A stretch of 64,000 nt of DNA from Molossus alvarezi (lineage: Eukaryota > Chordata > Mammalia > Chiroptera > Molossidae), in contig CM073898.1 in assembly GCA_037176705.1 (NCBI GenBank), positions 26,644,488 to 26,708,487 of the forward strand, given 5' to 3'. The number at the start of each line of letters is the position of its first letter. Position 1 is the first letter of the stretch. A program made the position numbers and the translations under genes. The notes under the pieces were generated by a model. That model was not told the DNA's origin and searched no databases. It saw only the letters and a program-made list of their open reading frames with translations. Positions 11,346 through 23,274 of the stretch are shown here, piece by piece.

Positions 11346-13148
11346 TAAATGTAGAGTACTTTTATTATTGTGATGCAACTTAATTTTCTCATTTTGGAAC
11401 TAAGCAAACTTAGTCTCTTGATGCCAACAATCTTTCTGTTAAGGCTTCCTCAGCTCCACTCTAAAATATGTCTCATGTATCAATATTAATATTCTAATAA
11501 AAGTTTACTGGGTGAGTAGGAAGGCAGTAATATCTGACGTCCATGGGTCGCCTTTGAGAGTTATATTTTATGTTTATATAACTAAAGTTTAGAAATTATA
11601 GCAGCAGACACAAATGCTAGTCCATGAACCAATACTTTATTAAATATATATTATGATACTGCCCTATTGGGTTTAGATTAAAGCTAATTTCTATTAACTT
11701 TAATACTGTAGAATGGAATTTAACTTGTATTATTATTATTAATAATATATAGTTCATTTAATAAAATGGAGTAAAAAGGGAGAAATAAGAGTGCATCTTA
11801 AGGACAGATGAATAAATCCTACTTATTCAGTAGAAATAAGAATTTTTCAGCCTTTGTACTAAATAGTACAGAAAACCCTTAAAAGCTTATTTATAGAATT
11901 TCTCCTTTCTATTAACTTGCTGTCTTGGTATAATATTGATAGGTCCTGAATACTTCTATTGGGCTGCCTTTGAGTTTCTAGAGTAATCAAAATCCTCTTT
12001 ACAGTTTTAACTAAATTTCTTCCATGAAGTTGACTTCCTGATAGAGGTATTTAAAAGTTACACTGCTGATGCAATTGGACAGAACCCGTACAAACGGTCT
12101 GGGTCTTCAGAGTCCTGATACTGTCAAATCTTTTGGTAAAGCCATCTGTACTCAACAGTACCATGTTGACAAGGGCCAGGACACGGCCAGGTGCGCTGCG
12201 TGCATCCCCCACGACAGTGCTCGCACGTGATCTTCGTCTAACAGATGTTTGTGAACGACTCAGCTATGCTTATTGTCACAATTTGCACTTGAGTTGCGCT
12301 GCTCCATCAAGGTCTCTCAGATTTCTTGGTACAAGCAGCCCACATGTATTGTTTTAGATGCAAAGGTAGGCTTCTGAGTGTAGATTTGGCCATGAGCGTG
12401 AGCACAGTGAGCAGTGTGGAAGGGATTCAAGCTCATGGCCAAAGGAACTTAGCAGACACCCTTCAGGTCTCTGCAGCACGTTCTTCTGTCCAGCCATTCC
12501 CCAGACCTTCACCGCGTGTCCAGCTATGTGTCAGGCCCACACTAGGTGACAAGGATGAAAAAAGGAATATGAACTCACAGTGTAGAGTGGTGACAGCATG
12601 TAATCAAAGATCACCTGCCTCCATATGTGCTAAATGTAAGTGTGGGCTCCGTGCTGCGGGGGCCGAGGCTGGCGAACTTCAGAAGGTCAGGAGTAATCGG
12701 GCTGGTTCTTAAAGAAAGAGAGGAATTTTGCCGCCATAAATGCACTGAAGGCTCCGAGACCAAAAACAAAACAACCAAACCAAAAACCAAACTAGGTGTA
12801 AATAACAGAGAAATGAAAGGCATGATCTGTTTAAGAAGTGTCAAGTTCTGTCTCGCCGGTGTTTATGGTGAGCTTGGATGTGGGGGAGGGTTGATGGGAG
12901 GTAAGTCAAGAGGGAGAGCTTGGGGTCAGGAGAAATGCTAGGTAGTGTGGGACAATTTTGTAACAAAGATCCGATGGGCCTTCTTGATTGCGGGCTGCCA
13001 TGGTCCATTTTGACCTTTAGGACAATCAGTCTAATTCTGGACAGAGCCTGTGCTGCAGAAGAATGCAAAGGAAGTGACGAGGGGAGCAGGGAGGCAGCCT
13101 CCTGAACTGGTAGATGCTGAAGTCCCTGCCAGCTGCCAGGTGCCCCTT
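11346..13148. other. Unique DNA: AT-rich half, then GC-richer half
   Basis: 11560-11780 is very AT-rich with TTATTATTATTAATAATATATA-like runs. 12140-12720 is clearly richer in G+C and CpG and holds longer open frames (best near 12326-12712, 128 codons), none recognisable. A purine-rich patch lies near 13070-13095. Confidence 0.45.
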
Positions 13149-13156
13149 AAGCAAGG

Positions 13157-13402
13157 TTTTTTTTTTATCCTCACCTGAGGACATTTCTCCATTTTTTATT
13201 CAGATAGAGTGGGAGAGAGAGAGGAAGAGAGAGAAAGAGAAACATCGACGTGAAAGGGACACATCGAGTGGCTGCCACCCGCATGACCAACCGGGGCCGG
13301 GGACAAACTGCAACTGAGGTACATGCCCTTAGCGGGAACCGAACCCGGGTCTCTCTGGACCGCAGGCTGATGCTCTAACGGCTGAGCCAAACCGGCCAGG
13401 GC
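13157..13402 (-). mobile_element. Ves SINE, full length, tail class A (left member of a pair)
   Basis: Complete minus-strand Ves: ATCCTCACCTGAGGAC tail motif, GA-rich body, head complement ending AAACCGGCCAGGGC. Left flank taagcaagg (13148-13156) resembles tgagcaacat (13403-13412) on the right, a decayed target duplication. Confidence 0.95.
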
Positions 13403-13412
13403 TGAGCAACAT

Positions 13413-13634
13413 TTTTTTAAAAAAATATGTTTTTGTTGATTTTTTAGAGAGAGGAAGGGAGAGGGAGAGAGAGCTAGAAACATTCATAAGGTAGACACAT
13501 TAGTCAGCTGCCTCCTGCACACCCCTACTGGGGATTGAGCCCGAAACCCGGGCATGTGCCCTGACTGGGATTGAACCAGTGACTTCGTGGTGCATGGGAT
13601 GATGCCCAGCCAACTGAGCCACACTGGCCGGACG
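13413..13634 (-). mobile_element. Ves SINE, tail class B (right member of a pair)
   Basis: A different Ves type: the tail is 'tttttgttgattttttagag' without the ATCCTC hairpin, and the central block reads CACCCCTACTGGGGATTGAG. Flanked by tgagcaacat at 13403-13412 and again at 13636-13645, a clean 10-bp target duplication. Confidence 0.95.
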
Positions 13635-13645
13635 TTGAGCAACAT

Positions 13646-15672
13646 GTTTGGAGAAAGTATTTGGCCTCCAGCCTCCAGTCAAGATCTGACAAAGCTGAAG
13701 AAATTGCTGTTATGCTTTAATTCCTTTTCTGCAACTTTTCTCCTTCCTGAGAACTTGCCTGTGGGTTTGGGTTGGAGAAAACAAACAGAAAATCCATGAA
13801 ATGCTCTCTCTGAGGCCTCCTTTTGCCTACACAATCAGTTTCTTTTAGTGAGCTGGAAGGAGTCAGACACAAAGTCTGCTGGAGAAAGCATCATGGTTGC
13901 AAACTGACCTGCTTTGCATGGACAGAAAATCTAATTATCTACCATCAGTTCAGGTCGGAGCACACATTTCATTTCACTTTTTATCAGCTGTGAGTGGTTT
14001 TGGCAAGGCTTATGACAAAATGGTATCTAGATGCATACATTAAGTTTTTAAATGAAGGTATCAAAAAGTGAAGTCTCAGGTAAATGAATCACATGGACAG
14101 TTGCTATCACAAGACATTATCTTCTACAGCATTGGCAGGATTGGTGAGAGAATTACAACAAAATGATGTCACGAAATGGAAATTTACATGCTGGGGCAGG
14201 GGAAAGGGTAAAAGGAATACTATTTATTCTCCTGACAGAGTGAGCAGTCCCCTAAGAAAAGTGACTTGGTTTACTCAGCAGGCTGTGTGTGTGTGTGTGT
14301 AGAGAGACAGACAGAGAGACAGACTATAGAAAGTGTCTGGGGTCTATGATGACAAATAGCAGTATGGTGTGATCGAAGCATGAATACAATGACCCCTGCT
14401 CCTCGCTCTCCTTTGTGCTGGGCAGACAGGAGCAGCGAGAGCTTGAGGCAGAAAGGATCACCAGGGCTCAGCAGCAGCGGCTGGTGTTCCGTCAGAGGGC
14501 CAGGCCGGATTCATCACAGTGGGATGACACAGACTGGAAGAGGACGAGACTGGAACTCGATCTACCCCTGGCCTAGAGCAGGGAGTGGGGAGTCAGGGGT
14601 AGGAGCCACCCAAGGTGGAGGAGAGCCATTCCAGAGCAGCGAGACAGCACCAGAGAGTGTGGAAACAGATGCTCCGTGGAAGCCAAGTAAACCCTGGGTA
14701 GGACGGCAAGAAAGCATCAAGATGTGGACTCAAGAACACAGCAACACCAAGGGGTGCAGGGACAAAGGCCTGCTACAAACAGCATTATGCAGCCGAACCC
14801 CGTTCTCACCGGAGAGAGGCCCCAGTCCTCCAAGGAGACTGATGACAGAGCACAGGTGCCTTCATTTAGGATCAGCTGAAGTCCTGAGACCAAGGCAGGA
14901 AGGCGGAGACCAGAGAGGAAATCAAACCCGACTTTCAGATAGATTTCAGAAACCTAGCAGTTCACTGTTCTTTCCCTGAGTGCCTGGACGGTTACGCAGG
15001 AGGCACAGACAGACCACCGTGATTGATAAATGACCGACTGGACTATTGGCTGAGGAAAGGGCAGAATCTGATGATTAACAAGCCAATTGTGATGCTGAGG
15101 CCCAGAGAGCTCAGCTGGTTCTTCTGAAATCCTCCCTACTCCAGGTCGGAGTGGAGTGGGGCTGAGAAAGCTGGCTGGGATCAGTCTGGGATTGTGGAAA
15201 ACCAGAGCAAAGGGAGAAAGGTGAGAACGAATCTGAAGAAAAAAGCTGCAGACACCACGATGCCTTTCTTCTTGGGCTCTCTCTACCTGCTTCCTCCCAA
15301 ATCTTTTCCGTGTGACGATATTTTCTCTTGTTGCTTATCTACAACTATTAGATATATAACTAAATGGTGTTTCCAATGCACTAAACCTGGGAGGTACCTA
15401 ACATAATAATATGAAAAGCTAAAGGATTTTATGGGGAGAAGATAATAAATGCTGGTCTTGATGTATTGCATCCAGCCATGCTGGGAAATGCCTTACCGAA
15501 TGTATGGCATATAGGTCTCCAGTGAAGAGGGGGTGTCTAGATGAGAGGTCTCTATACATTTGTCATGCATATTGAAATGGAAACTGAAGCCATTCATTTG
15601 AGCTGATGGCCTGACCTTAGAAGAAAGGCCAAGGCACACAGAACTGGATACTGGATCTCTGGTAACAGTGTG
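13646..15672. other. Unique DNA with one long chance frame
   Basis: Mostly non-coding. 14380-14979 has an open + frame of 199 codons in moderately GC-rich sequence. Its product is Ser/Gly/Arg-rich with no domain, signal peptide or repeat that I recognise, and the length is within what chance gives in a window of this size. I do not call it a gene. Confidence 0.45.
14284..14324. repeat. Microsatellite (TG)n followed by (AGAC/AGAG)n
   Basis: Seventeen bases of alternating T and G run straight into about 24 bases of AGAGAGACAGACAGAGAG-type sequence. Confidence 0.9.
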
Positions 15673-16392
15673 AAAAAAGGAGAGAGAGGGGAGGGAGGGA
15701 GGGAGGGAAGGGGAGAGAGAGAGAGGGAGGGAGGGAGGGAAGGGGAGAGGGAGGGAGGGAAGGGGAGAGACAGGGAGGGAGGGAGGGAGGGAAGGGTAGA
15801 GAGAGGGAGTGAGGGAGGGAAGGGGAGAGAGAGGGAGGGAGGGAGGGAAGGGGAGGGGGGGAGGGACGGAAGGGAAGAGAGGGAGGAAGGGAGGGAAGGG
15901 GAGAGAGAGGGAGGGAGGGAGGGAAGGGGAGAGAGAGGGAGGGAGGGAGGGAAGGGGAGAGAGGGGGGAGGGACGGAAGGGAAGAGAGGGAGGGAGGGAG
16001 GGAAGGGGAGAGAGAGGAAGGGAGGGAAGGGGAGAGAGAGGGAGGGAGGGAGGGAAGGGGAGAGAGAGGGAGGGAGGGAGAGAGAGAGGAAGGGAAGGAA
16101 GGGGAGAGAGAGGGAGGGAGGGAGAGAGAGAGGAAGGGAGGGAAGGGGAGAGAGAGGGAGGGAGGGAGGGAAGGGGAGAGAGAGGGAGGGAGGGAGAGAG
16201 GGAGGGAGGGAGGCAAGGGGACAGAGAGGGAGGGAGGGAGGGAAGGGAGGGAAGGAGGGAGGGAAGGGGTGGGAGAGAGAGAGAGGGAGGGAGGGAAGGG
16301 GAGAGAGAGAAGGAGGGAGGGAGGGAGGGAAGGGGAGAGAGAGAGGGAGGGAAGGGGATAGGGAGAGAGAGATAGAGAGATAAAGAGAGATG
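15673..16392. repeat. Polypurine (GGGA/GA)n satellite, about 0.72 kb
   Basis: Almost pure G+A on the + strand, with only about a dozen pyrimidines in 720 bases and an uninterrupted 239-base purine run at 15975-16213. The basic unit is near 28-29 bp: a GA dinucleotide stretch, three to five GGGA tetramers, then GGGAAGGGG. Longer periods are visible: a variant containing GGGACGGAAGGGAAGAGA recurs 107 bp apart (C at 15867 and 15974), and an AGAGAGAGGAAGGGA variant recurs 44 bp apart (16081 and 16125). Because stop codons cannot arise in pure purine/pyrimidine repeats of this kind except TGA/TAG at interruptions, long open frames appear on both strands. They are not genes. Confidence 0.97.
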
Positions 16393-16854
16393 TAAGGTCA
16401 CACCAAAGCACCAGTTATGGGGAGGCTGAGATACTGCCAGGTCCTTGAAGCTTAGGGTAGGATGTCCTTTAAGAGAAAGGCTCTCACATGTCAAAATCAG
16501 AAACCCCACAGTTGTAGGAAAAAAGGGATAACAGTCTGGGCTAAGAGGAGACTTGGATAAAGCCGAAGAGCTGATCTGTGTGGTGATTGGAAGGGAGAGA
16601 GATTTTGAGGCGGGACTGTTGTTGGCAGTACCCTCAAGCTTTAACAGAAGACAGAAGGTGACCACGATGACGAACAGCAGGGGCAGTCCCAATGGGAGGT
16701 AACTTCCCACAGGAAGTGACCTGAGAAAACTTAAGCATGGTTTAGGACTTAAAAAATGAGTTCCCAGTGAAAACAAGGCCCATGGCATATGGAGAAATCA
16801 GATTCTGCATCCGCGAGGTCCTGAGGAGTATGGGAGGCACGGAATATTGGACTG
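16393..16854. other. Unique flank of the polypurine satellite
   Basis: Non-coding. A minus-strand open frame runs through here only because it joins the satellite. Nothing else was recognised. Confidence 0.5.
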
Positions 16855-17030
16855 TGGGTTCTCAGATCCAGCAGATCAGAATTTTCTGCAGAGCTTTAAA
16901 AACATAGATTCCTTGCCCTCGCCATTGAGTCAGAATCTGTGGATGCATAGGCGAAGGATGAGCGGGCAATCTGGAGTGTACAGATGCTCCCCTAATGATT
17001 CTGCAGCAGAGACCCATCATTTGGCGTGAG
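16855..17030 (+). mobile_element. MER5A-like hAT DNA transposon remnant
   Basis: Recognised by order and spacing: 'gatcagaattttctg', 'gagctttaaaaacatagatt', 'gagtcagaatctgtgg', then 'ctaatgattctgcagcagag'. This matches a non-autonomous hAT-Charlie element of the MER5A type. The terminal inverted repeats are not clear. Confidence 0.65.
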
Positions 17031-19379
17031 GAAAACATTTCACTAGACCTGCTCCTACCCCCAGGTTAAGAGGCTCAATAGCAAATATCATCAGGAAAGA
17101 AGCCTTAACAAACCCACCTTTCATATCTGTCTCACTTTCCACATTAAACAGTTCATGAAATTACTCCTTTCCATAACGATTTTCTTAGATTGATCAGATA
17201 TCATATCAATTGTTCAGGGTGCAAGAAAAGGTGGTTCTTTGTGGCCCTTGCACATTCTGTCCACTAGAATGAAGCAGGTGCATTTTCCATCAAATCTACT
17301 CTCAGTACATTGATTAGTGGTAAAAATCCATGTATTATTTCATAGAATTACTAAGTCTGTAAAACATTCTGCAGAGGGGTATTCTTCCTGGCAGATCGAT
17401 CTGTTCTCTCCCTGTATGACTTTCCATTAGAAGGTCTTATGGAAATGCTCCTGGACAGATCACAGACATCAGTGGCTACACATAAAAGGACGTCTGGCAT
17501 TTATGACTGTGGCACTGGACCAGGCTTGTCTGGCACCAATCCACACAAAGGCATTAGCCCAAGTTCCCACTTGGGGGCCAGATGAAACAATTTCAGTGCA
17601 TTTCAATAGTTCCGGTGTTCCGGATACAATCAGCATATAATTAGGGATGCACTTTCTATGCATGTGGGTACCTGCGCTATTTCCCCTGAGCCCAGAGGTT
17701 ATCGGCAGAAGTGAAAGCTGGTGGCTTGGGATGAAGCTATAATTTTATGGCGCAGTGTCTACAGCTAGGAATGGAACCAGTAGAGCACGGATGCCAAAGA
17801 CATCACAAAGGAAATGTCCCTCAGGACGAACTGCCAATTTCTGAGCAATCAGTTATTCCCGCACCTACACACCGACTTTCGTGAATCAAGCAGCCCAGGA
17901 AATGCATTGACTTAAGCAGACGGTTGTGATAAAATAAGCTGCTTTTCCTTTTTAGCAAGACATCTCTTTATCATACCCTCCTCTGCCTTGCACGCTCGCT
18001 CTCTGGCGGGTATTTTCATGGACTCGCTTCTATTTCCCCTTTATAGACGAGCATGTCAAGAAAAGTTGAATGCTCTTAGAACGGGAGATGACTGAGTATT
18101 CAGAGTGAAACGGATTGTCTCCAAGACTCTCCCCAGTTAGGTCATCTTCTCATCTTGCTACATCTTTTTTGGCACCTCTGTGGAACCAAGAGAGCGGTGT
18201 TATCCAAGGTTAGACCCGCTGCCACGGTTCCAGGAGAGGACCGCCCAACAGGCTCCCCGGGGATGGCTTTTGAGCAGGGAAAGCAGTGCCTGTCTCCTGC
18301 ATCTTTAGTTCTCTCAGTGGCCTATGGTACCAGACTGAACACAGGACAGAAGCACGCCCATGAGCGTCACTCAGCAATGGCCAGATGGGGAGCAGCAGAG
18401 GACCATCCGCTCTGAACTTCTAGGAGGGCCTGCCAGCGGGTCAGGCATTTAGGCAGAAGGAAATGATGGGCATCTTTGAGACTATTTCTCCGTGAAAATA
18501 TAAGACAAAGTCATTGTCTATGTACATTGACTTCTCAAATGAATTCGTGATAGTTTGAATGAAACCTTTAGGGACAATAGGGCCATGTACACAGGGGTAA
18601 AATGTAGGAATGAAAAATGAAGCAGTTGGTGGTAGAGAAGATAATGATAGCAAAGAACACTCTTGGCTCTGGGGACAACTGTGTCTGACACGGAGCATTA
18701 GTCACACGCATGCGGGCTCAATTAGCTGCACGTCCTTTCGGGGAACGCCATCAGCCTGAGCTCTTACTTACATTTCCCTACCGAGGAAGAGGACACAGAA
18801 ATGTCAACATTACATATTTATGTACTAAGATCTCTGAGATGCCCAGAACACGCGGTGATGTATCTAGCTCATGTAGTTTCTAGAAAATATTTCAAGTATT
18901 ATTCGTTTTATTTGCTATGAGAAAATTGTTTATTGATTTTTTTAAAAGATTGCATTCAGTAAAACTGGCCAATGTGTTCACATAGCATGTAACTCAAAAT
19001 GAAAAATAAATTCCACAATGGTATGGAAAACAGGAAGAAGAAGAATAAATAAAACCCAAGTCAGGCACCTTGAAATTTGATCTAGTCTCCAGTTGTATGG
19101 AGAGCATGTTTGAAAGCATGTTAATGAGGACACAGGCATGATGCTGAGTAGGTTCCCTCTTTAAGGCACTAGTGACCTTGAAGAGCGTCTCTAAAATGTA
19201 GCCCCAGGCCCCTCTTACTGTGCCACAGTCCACGTCAACTCAGTGGTCAGTCCTTTTCCATGTGGATATGGGGCCGGAGGGATTTCTCTGCACGCAATGC
19301 TGTGAGTTTCCAGAGGGGTCACCCAGGTTTACAGGGAATCAACTGAAGAAAAAATCATTCAAAGGAGTTAAACTACTCT
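17031..19379. other. Unique DNA, no gene seen
   Basis: About 2.3 kb of non-coding sequence. A T-rich 'tttattgattttttta' at 18930-18946 resembles a SINE tail, but no SINE body adjoins it. Open frames near 17469 and 18155 encode nothing recognisable. Confidence 0.5.
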
Positions 19380-19475
19380 AGGGCCCATAACATGCAAGTT
19401 TCTTGATGGAAGGCACTATATTTTAAAGTTCTTTGGTAATGCACTTAATAAATACAGAAATAAATCCTGCGAATA
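19380..19475 (+). mobile_element. L2 LINE 3'-end fragment (tentative)
   Basis: 'gtttcttgatggaaggcact' and 'atgcacttaataaatacaga' resemble the L2 terminal segment (gagggcagggac ... ctcaataaatatttg). Short and diverged. Confidence 0.4.
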
Positions 19476-20651
19476 TCATGGAAAATGGTTTACTTTTACC
19501 ACTCCCAAAATGAACATGATCCCATTGTAAAGTGGGGCTAAAAACATTTTCATATATTTAGTCATCAGATTTGGGGTACGTGATGGGGCCTGCTCAGAGT
19601 CCTGGAAAACAGAGGGATTAAATAATATAATTTGCATTCTACAGCTTTACTGCAGTGGTGGGGATGGAAACTGTTCATGCAGGCACCTCGACTGCATTAA
19701 TGCTGGATCACCGTCTGCCTCGGATGGAGCGGAGGTGCAGGGACAGTGGGTCCCCTAAGTAGCCCTCCTCTAGACCAACACACGGTCCTCTTAATCCCCG
19801 CGGTCACAGCACAGAGAATAGACTCCATAAGGACCATCGGTATAGTCTGTCTGCACTATACCACAGGTGACCAAAGGCTGACAGCCAGCAGGATTTGTTT
19901 TCTAAGAGATAGGGACTACTCTAGAGTAAAGACTAAACAACAAAGGAAAGCTTTAATGATTATGCAAAAGTGTTTGAGGTGAAAGTGTGTGTTTGTTTTT
20001 TTTTTGTATTTCCCTGACCATATGAAATCAGGTTCCGGAGGCCAGCAGAGCACATTCTCCTATCCCGCTTGCTACCAACTATGTCTTCAGAATTTCTCTC
20101 CCCGTTTAGAAAAGCACAACTGAAAAAAGTCAGCCCCATAGTTTGTGCATTTTGGCACACGCTGCTGTTTCTACATGGTCATTGATCACTTGGAAATGGA
20201 CAGGACTTCCATTAGGCTCTTGTTCTTAGTTCCAGTCTTAACAGGGGAACTGGGAGAGGAATAAAGCATTACTCATCAGTGGCCCTATTTGGCAAAGGCA
20301 GGTTTCTCTCTCCCGATTATCATTCATCCTGATAGAGCTGTGACAGAGACCAGATGTCATTCCAATGTTAAAATTACATTGTTTTCATAACAAAGTCAGC
20401 TTACATCACTCTGAAACAGATCACACTAATGTTCCTCTGTACACTGTCATGGACAGGGTGAGCTAGATCTTTCCAGAGGACTTGCCAAACACAAACTATA
20501 GGAGAAGTTACGATTTTCACAGGGCGCTCACTCGCTGGCTCGCAGCCTACGTATCTCCGAATCTCTGTGCAGCACGATTCAAGTCACTGCAACATAAAAC
20601 ACCCTTTACAGTGATTCCTGGAGGAAATTACAGGTGCTTGTTTTTGTTGTA
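19476..20651. other. Unique DNA, no gene seen
   Basis: Non-coding. A T-run lies near 19998-20006. No exon or confident repeat was recognised. Confidence 0.5.
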
Positions 20652-20829
20652 GGGAGAAGGTCAAAGATTTCATTGGCTGGAGCTCTTTTCTTGCCTATTT
20701 TCTTGGCCCTTCTTTCTTGGGCCCTGGTGACCTTGAATTAGAGAGAATGTCAAAGACTTCATTGGCTGGAATTCTGTTCTCGTCTATTTTCTTTGCCCTT
20801 CCTTCTCGGGTCCTGGTGACCTTGAATTA
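20652..20829. repeat. Old tandem duplication, 89-bp unit
   Basis: Two adjacent copies, 20652-20740 and 20741-20829, share the same order: 'tcaaag..ttcattggctgg', 'ctattttctt.gcccttc', and an identical 'cctggtgaccttgaatta' end. The offset is exactly 89 bp at both ends, and about 12 substitutions separate them (roughly 86% identity). There is no third copy. Confidence 0.9.
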
Positions 20830-20929
20830 ATTTATGCTCCAATGCTTAAGAGCATCCTGTGCACTGTCTTTCCCATTCAACATTTGGAACTTTGAAAAAT
20901 CCGTACAGACTAGTGCATGTAAACCATCA

Positions 20930-21215
20930 TTTGGTCCAAAGCCTACTTGATTCTTTATGATACAGCTCTAAGGTCACCCCGTCCACAAAGCCATCTGATT
21001 CATCATTCAGAACCTCTTTGTTCTCTGAATTTACCATCCCACTTATTTTTGGTAAATTCACATGGCATATCTCACATGCTGATTTGCTGGTGATTTTGTT
21101 CCCACCTCATCATTGATACTGTTAACATTTTGAGAACCAAAATCACTGTCTGCTTCAGTTTTGCATTTCTGAAGAGCAGGGAAAGCAATCATGAAATGTT
21201 GAACAAATCAGAATA
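20930..21215 (+). mobile_element. L2 LINE 3' fragment
   Basis: Has the L2 3' pattern: 'aaggtcaccccgtccacaaa', 'cacatgctgatttgctgg', 'taacattttgagaaccaaaa' followed by 'tcactgtctgcttcag', ending 'gaaatgttgaacaaatcag'. Confidence 0.55.
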
Positions 21216-23004
21216 TATACTAATGTCCACATGTATGTATTTTTCTTTTAGGCCAATACCATTCCCCTCACTCTAAGCATTTGTAGAAAGCACTGAGACC
21301 CACCACGTAATGTGAGCGAAGGTTAGAAGAACTGGAGCTAAGCCTCGGGCGCCCATACAATCAGGGAGAGGCTCACTTTGCGGAGTCGGTGGAGTAGCGA
21401 CAGCCAATATATCACTTCATTAAAAAGTCACTGTTCGCGGATTGCAATTACCCTTTGGTTTGAAAGCATGGGTTTGTGACTAAGAAATGATCTCTAGGCC
21501 CAGATAAAGTATCTTGCTGGCTTTCCGAGAAGAAGCCAATGCCAGCCGGAATGGCATTCATGTAAGCAACTTTAGGCACGCTTTAAAAAGGTCCCCGTAG
21601 TGGGCATGACAGCCGACCTCACCATGTTATAGAACTCCACGCTTGGAGCCCACTCCGACAGTAACATAGGATTGTTGCTTTTTATGCCATCCACTCACAT
21701 TCAGTAAAACAAAGGGATTACTTTACAATTATTACTTTACACAGCCTTCCCTTCGTCTCACTAATTGGCTGATGTTAGGCAGCTCTGCTCAGACCCCCTT
21801 AAGCATGTTTACTTGCACTTTCTTTCCAAATGTGACTTATTAGAAACTCTGCATTCCTGATGCTGGAGGTAATAAACCTGGAGACCCAGCTTTCATTAGC
21901 AAATGGAAAGAGGCTCAAAGTACATCCAGAGATAAACAAATTAAAGGGCACAGAAGATTGGGATAGTTTCGAGCTAAAGAACTGTACTGTAATATATTTA
22001 GAGAAACAGGCCTTCTACTCCCTCATAATACTGCACTACTTCTGGCTCTTTCCATCTCCCAGGTTTAGTTTCCAGAAAACCCTAAACAGAAAATGTTCCA
22101 CTTCAAGCACTATTCCCAAATCACTGGACTGGAAAAAATCCTGTTCCATAGTATGCCTACTGCTAAAGCTTCCATTAGCTGCCCAAGAGAGCTGCAAGAA
22201 TAGCTCAGAGGAGTTTTAGTCAAAAATACACACATAATTACAACATATCAGAAAACCAATAGGATAAAAAATGGCCAAAGATGAACAAATTCAGTGCTGC
22301 TAATTCAGTGTCTCCTTTAAATCTAAGCTCCCAATTCTAGCACAGTGAGGGTTAAAAACAATTTTACAAACAAAATCAAAGACAGGAAGATAAAAAAAAA
22401 ATGTAGGAAGGTCTGTGTGTTCTTTAGATGACATTTGAAGCACACATGCTTTTAAAAGCCATTTGTTGTGGTTGCTATCCGGGAGCTATGCTAGAATGTC
22501 TGTTCAGAAAACATCCTAAATTTGGGATACCTTGTCCTCTTTTAAGATTGGATTAGAATACTACTTGCTACTTTATGAGAATTGTGAAATTATGCCAAGT
22601 GCAATGTTTACAGAAAACTCCTATAAGCCTGTATAGGCATTTTGAATGTATTATTCTCCCCATAATCTTTTAAGAAAATCAGCTACATGTTTTCAGATGA
22701 TTTTTCCATCCCAGTTCAGGGTAACCTCCATAACAACGATGTACCTCAGTTTTCAGCAGAAGTGACTCTACATTTTTGCCCTTAACTGAAGGAAAACAAC
22801 CATATGGACCTTGTTCCTAGCCAGCACTCCATTAGCTAATTGAATTTACAAAGCTCCAGCGGTGAGAGACCATGAATTAACCCCGCTTTAATGACTCCAT
22901 CCCTTTGGCAGACCTAATGGGTCTTGTTTCAGAGCAGATTAGAGAAAAATCGGCCTCATTTTGAGCAGGTTAGACAGACTGGTGCAATTAAAATACAATG
23001 CAAG
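21216..23004. other. Unique DNA, no gene seen
   Basis: Non-coding. 21350-21660 has somewhat more CpG than its surroundings but no recognisable exon. An open + frame near 21860-22219 (119 codons) shows no familiar protein. Confidence 0.45.
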
Positions 23005-23015
23005 CCACATATATA

Positions 23016-23274
23016 TTTTTTTTTGGTTAATCCTCACCCAAGGATATTTTTTCATCGATTTGCTTTTAGATAGAGTGGAAGGAGGGTGAGAGGGAGAGAG
23101 AGAGAGAAACATTGATGTGAGAGAGACACATCGGTTGGTTGCCTCCTTCACGACCTCTACCAGAGTTGGGAATGGAACCTGCAACCCAGGTACGCGTCCC
23201 TTGACCAGAATTCAACCCCCAACCCTTTGGTTCATGGGCTGACACTCTAACTGCTGAGCCAAACTGGCCAGGGC
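23016..23274 (-). mobile_element. Ves SINE, full length, tail class A
   Basis: Complete minus-strand Ves with tail motif ATCCTCACCCAAGGAT, GA-rich body and head complement ending AAACTGGCCAGGGC. Flanked by a perfect target duplication, cacatatata, at 23006-23015 and 23275-23284, which suggests a fairly recent insertion. Confidence 0.97.

Noticed and set aside
12326..12712. Plus-strand open frame of 128 codons in a GC-richer region
   Set aside because: No familiar protein; overlapping open frames on the opposite strand indicate a stop-poor composition and not a gene.
15493..16788. Very long open frames on both strands (up to 431 codons on the minus strand, 237 and 188 on the plus)
   Set aside because: They are produced by the (GGGA/GA)n tract, which rarely contains stop codons in any frame. 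The products are Gly/Glu/Arg or Ser/Pro/Leu low-complexity sequence with no protein family match that I recognise.
18928..18950. T-rich 'ttgtttattgatttttttaaaag' resembling a class B Ves tail
   Set aside because: No SINE body, B-box or head on either side.
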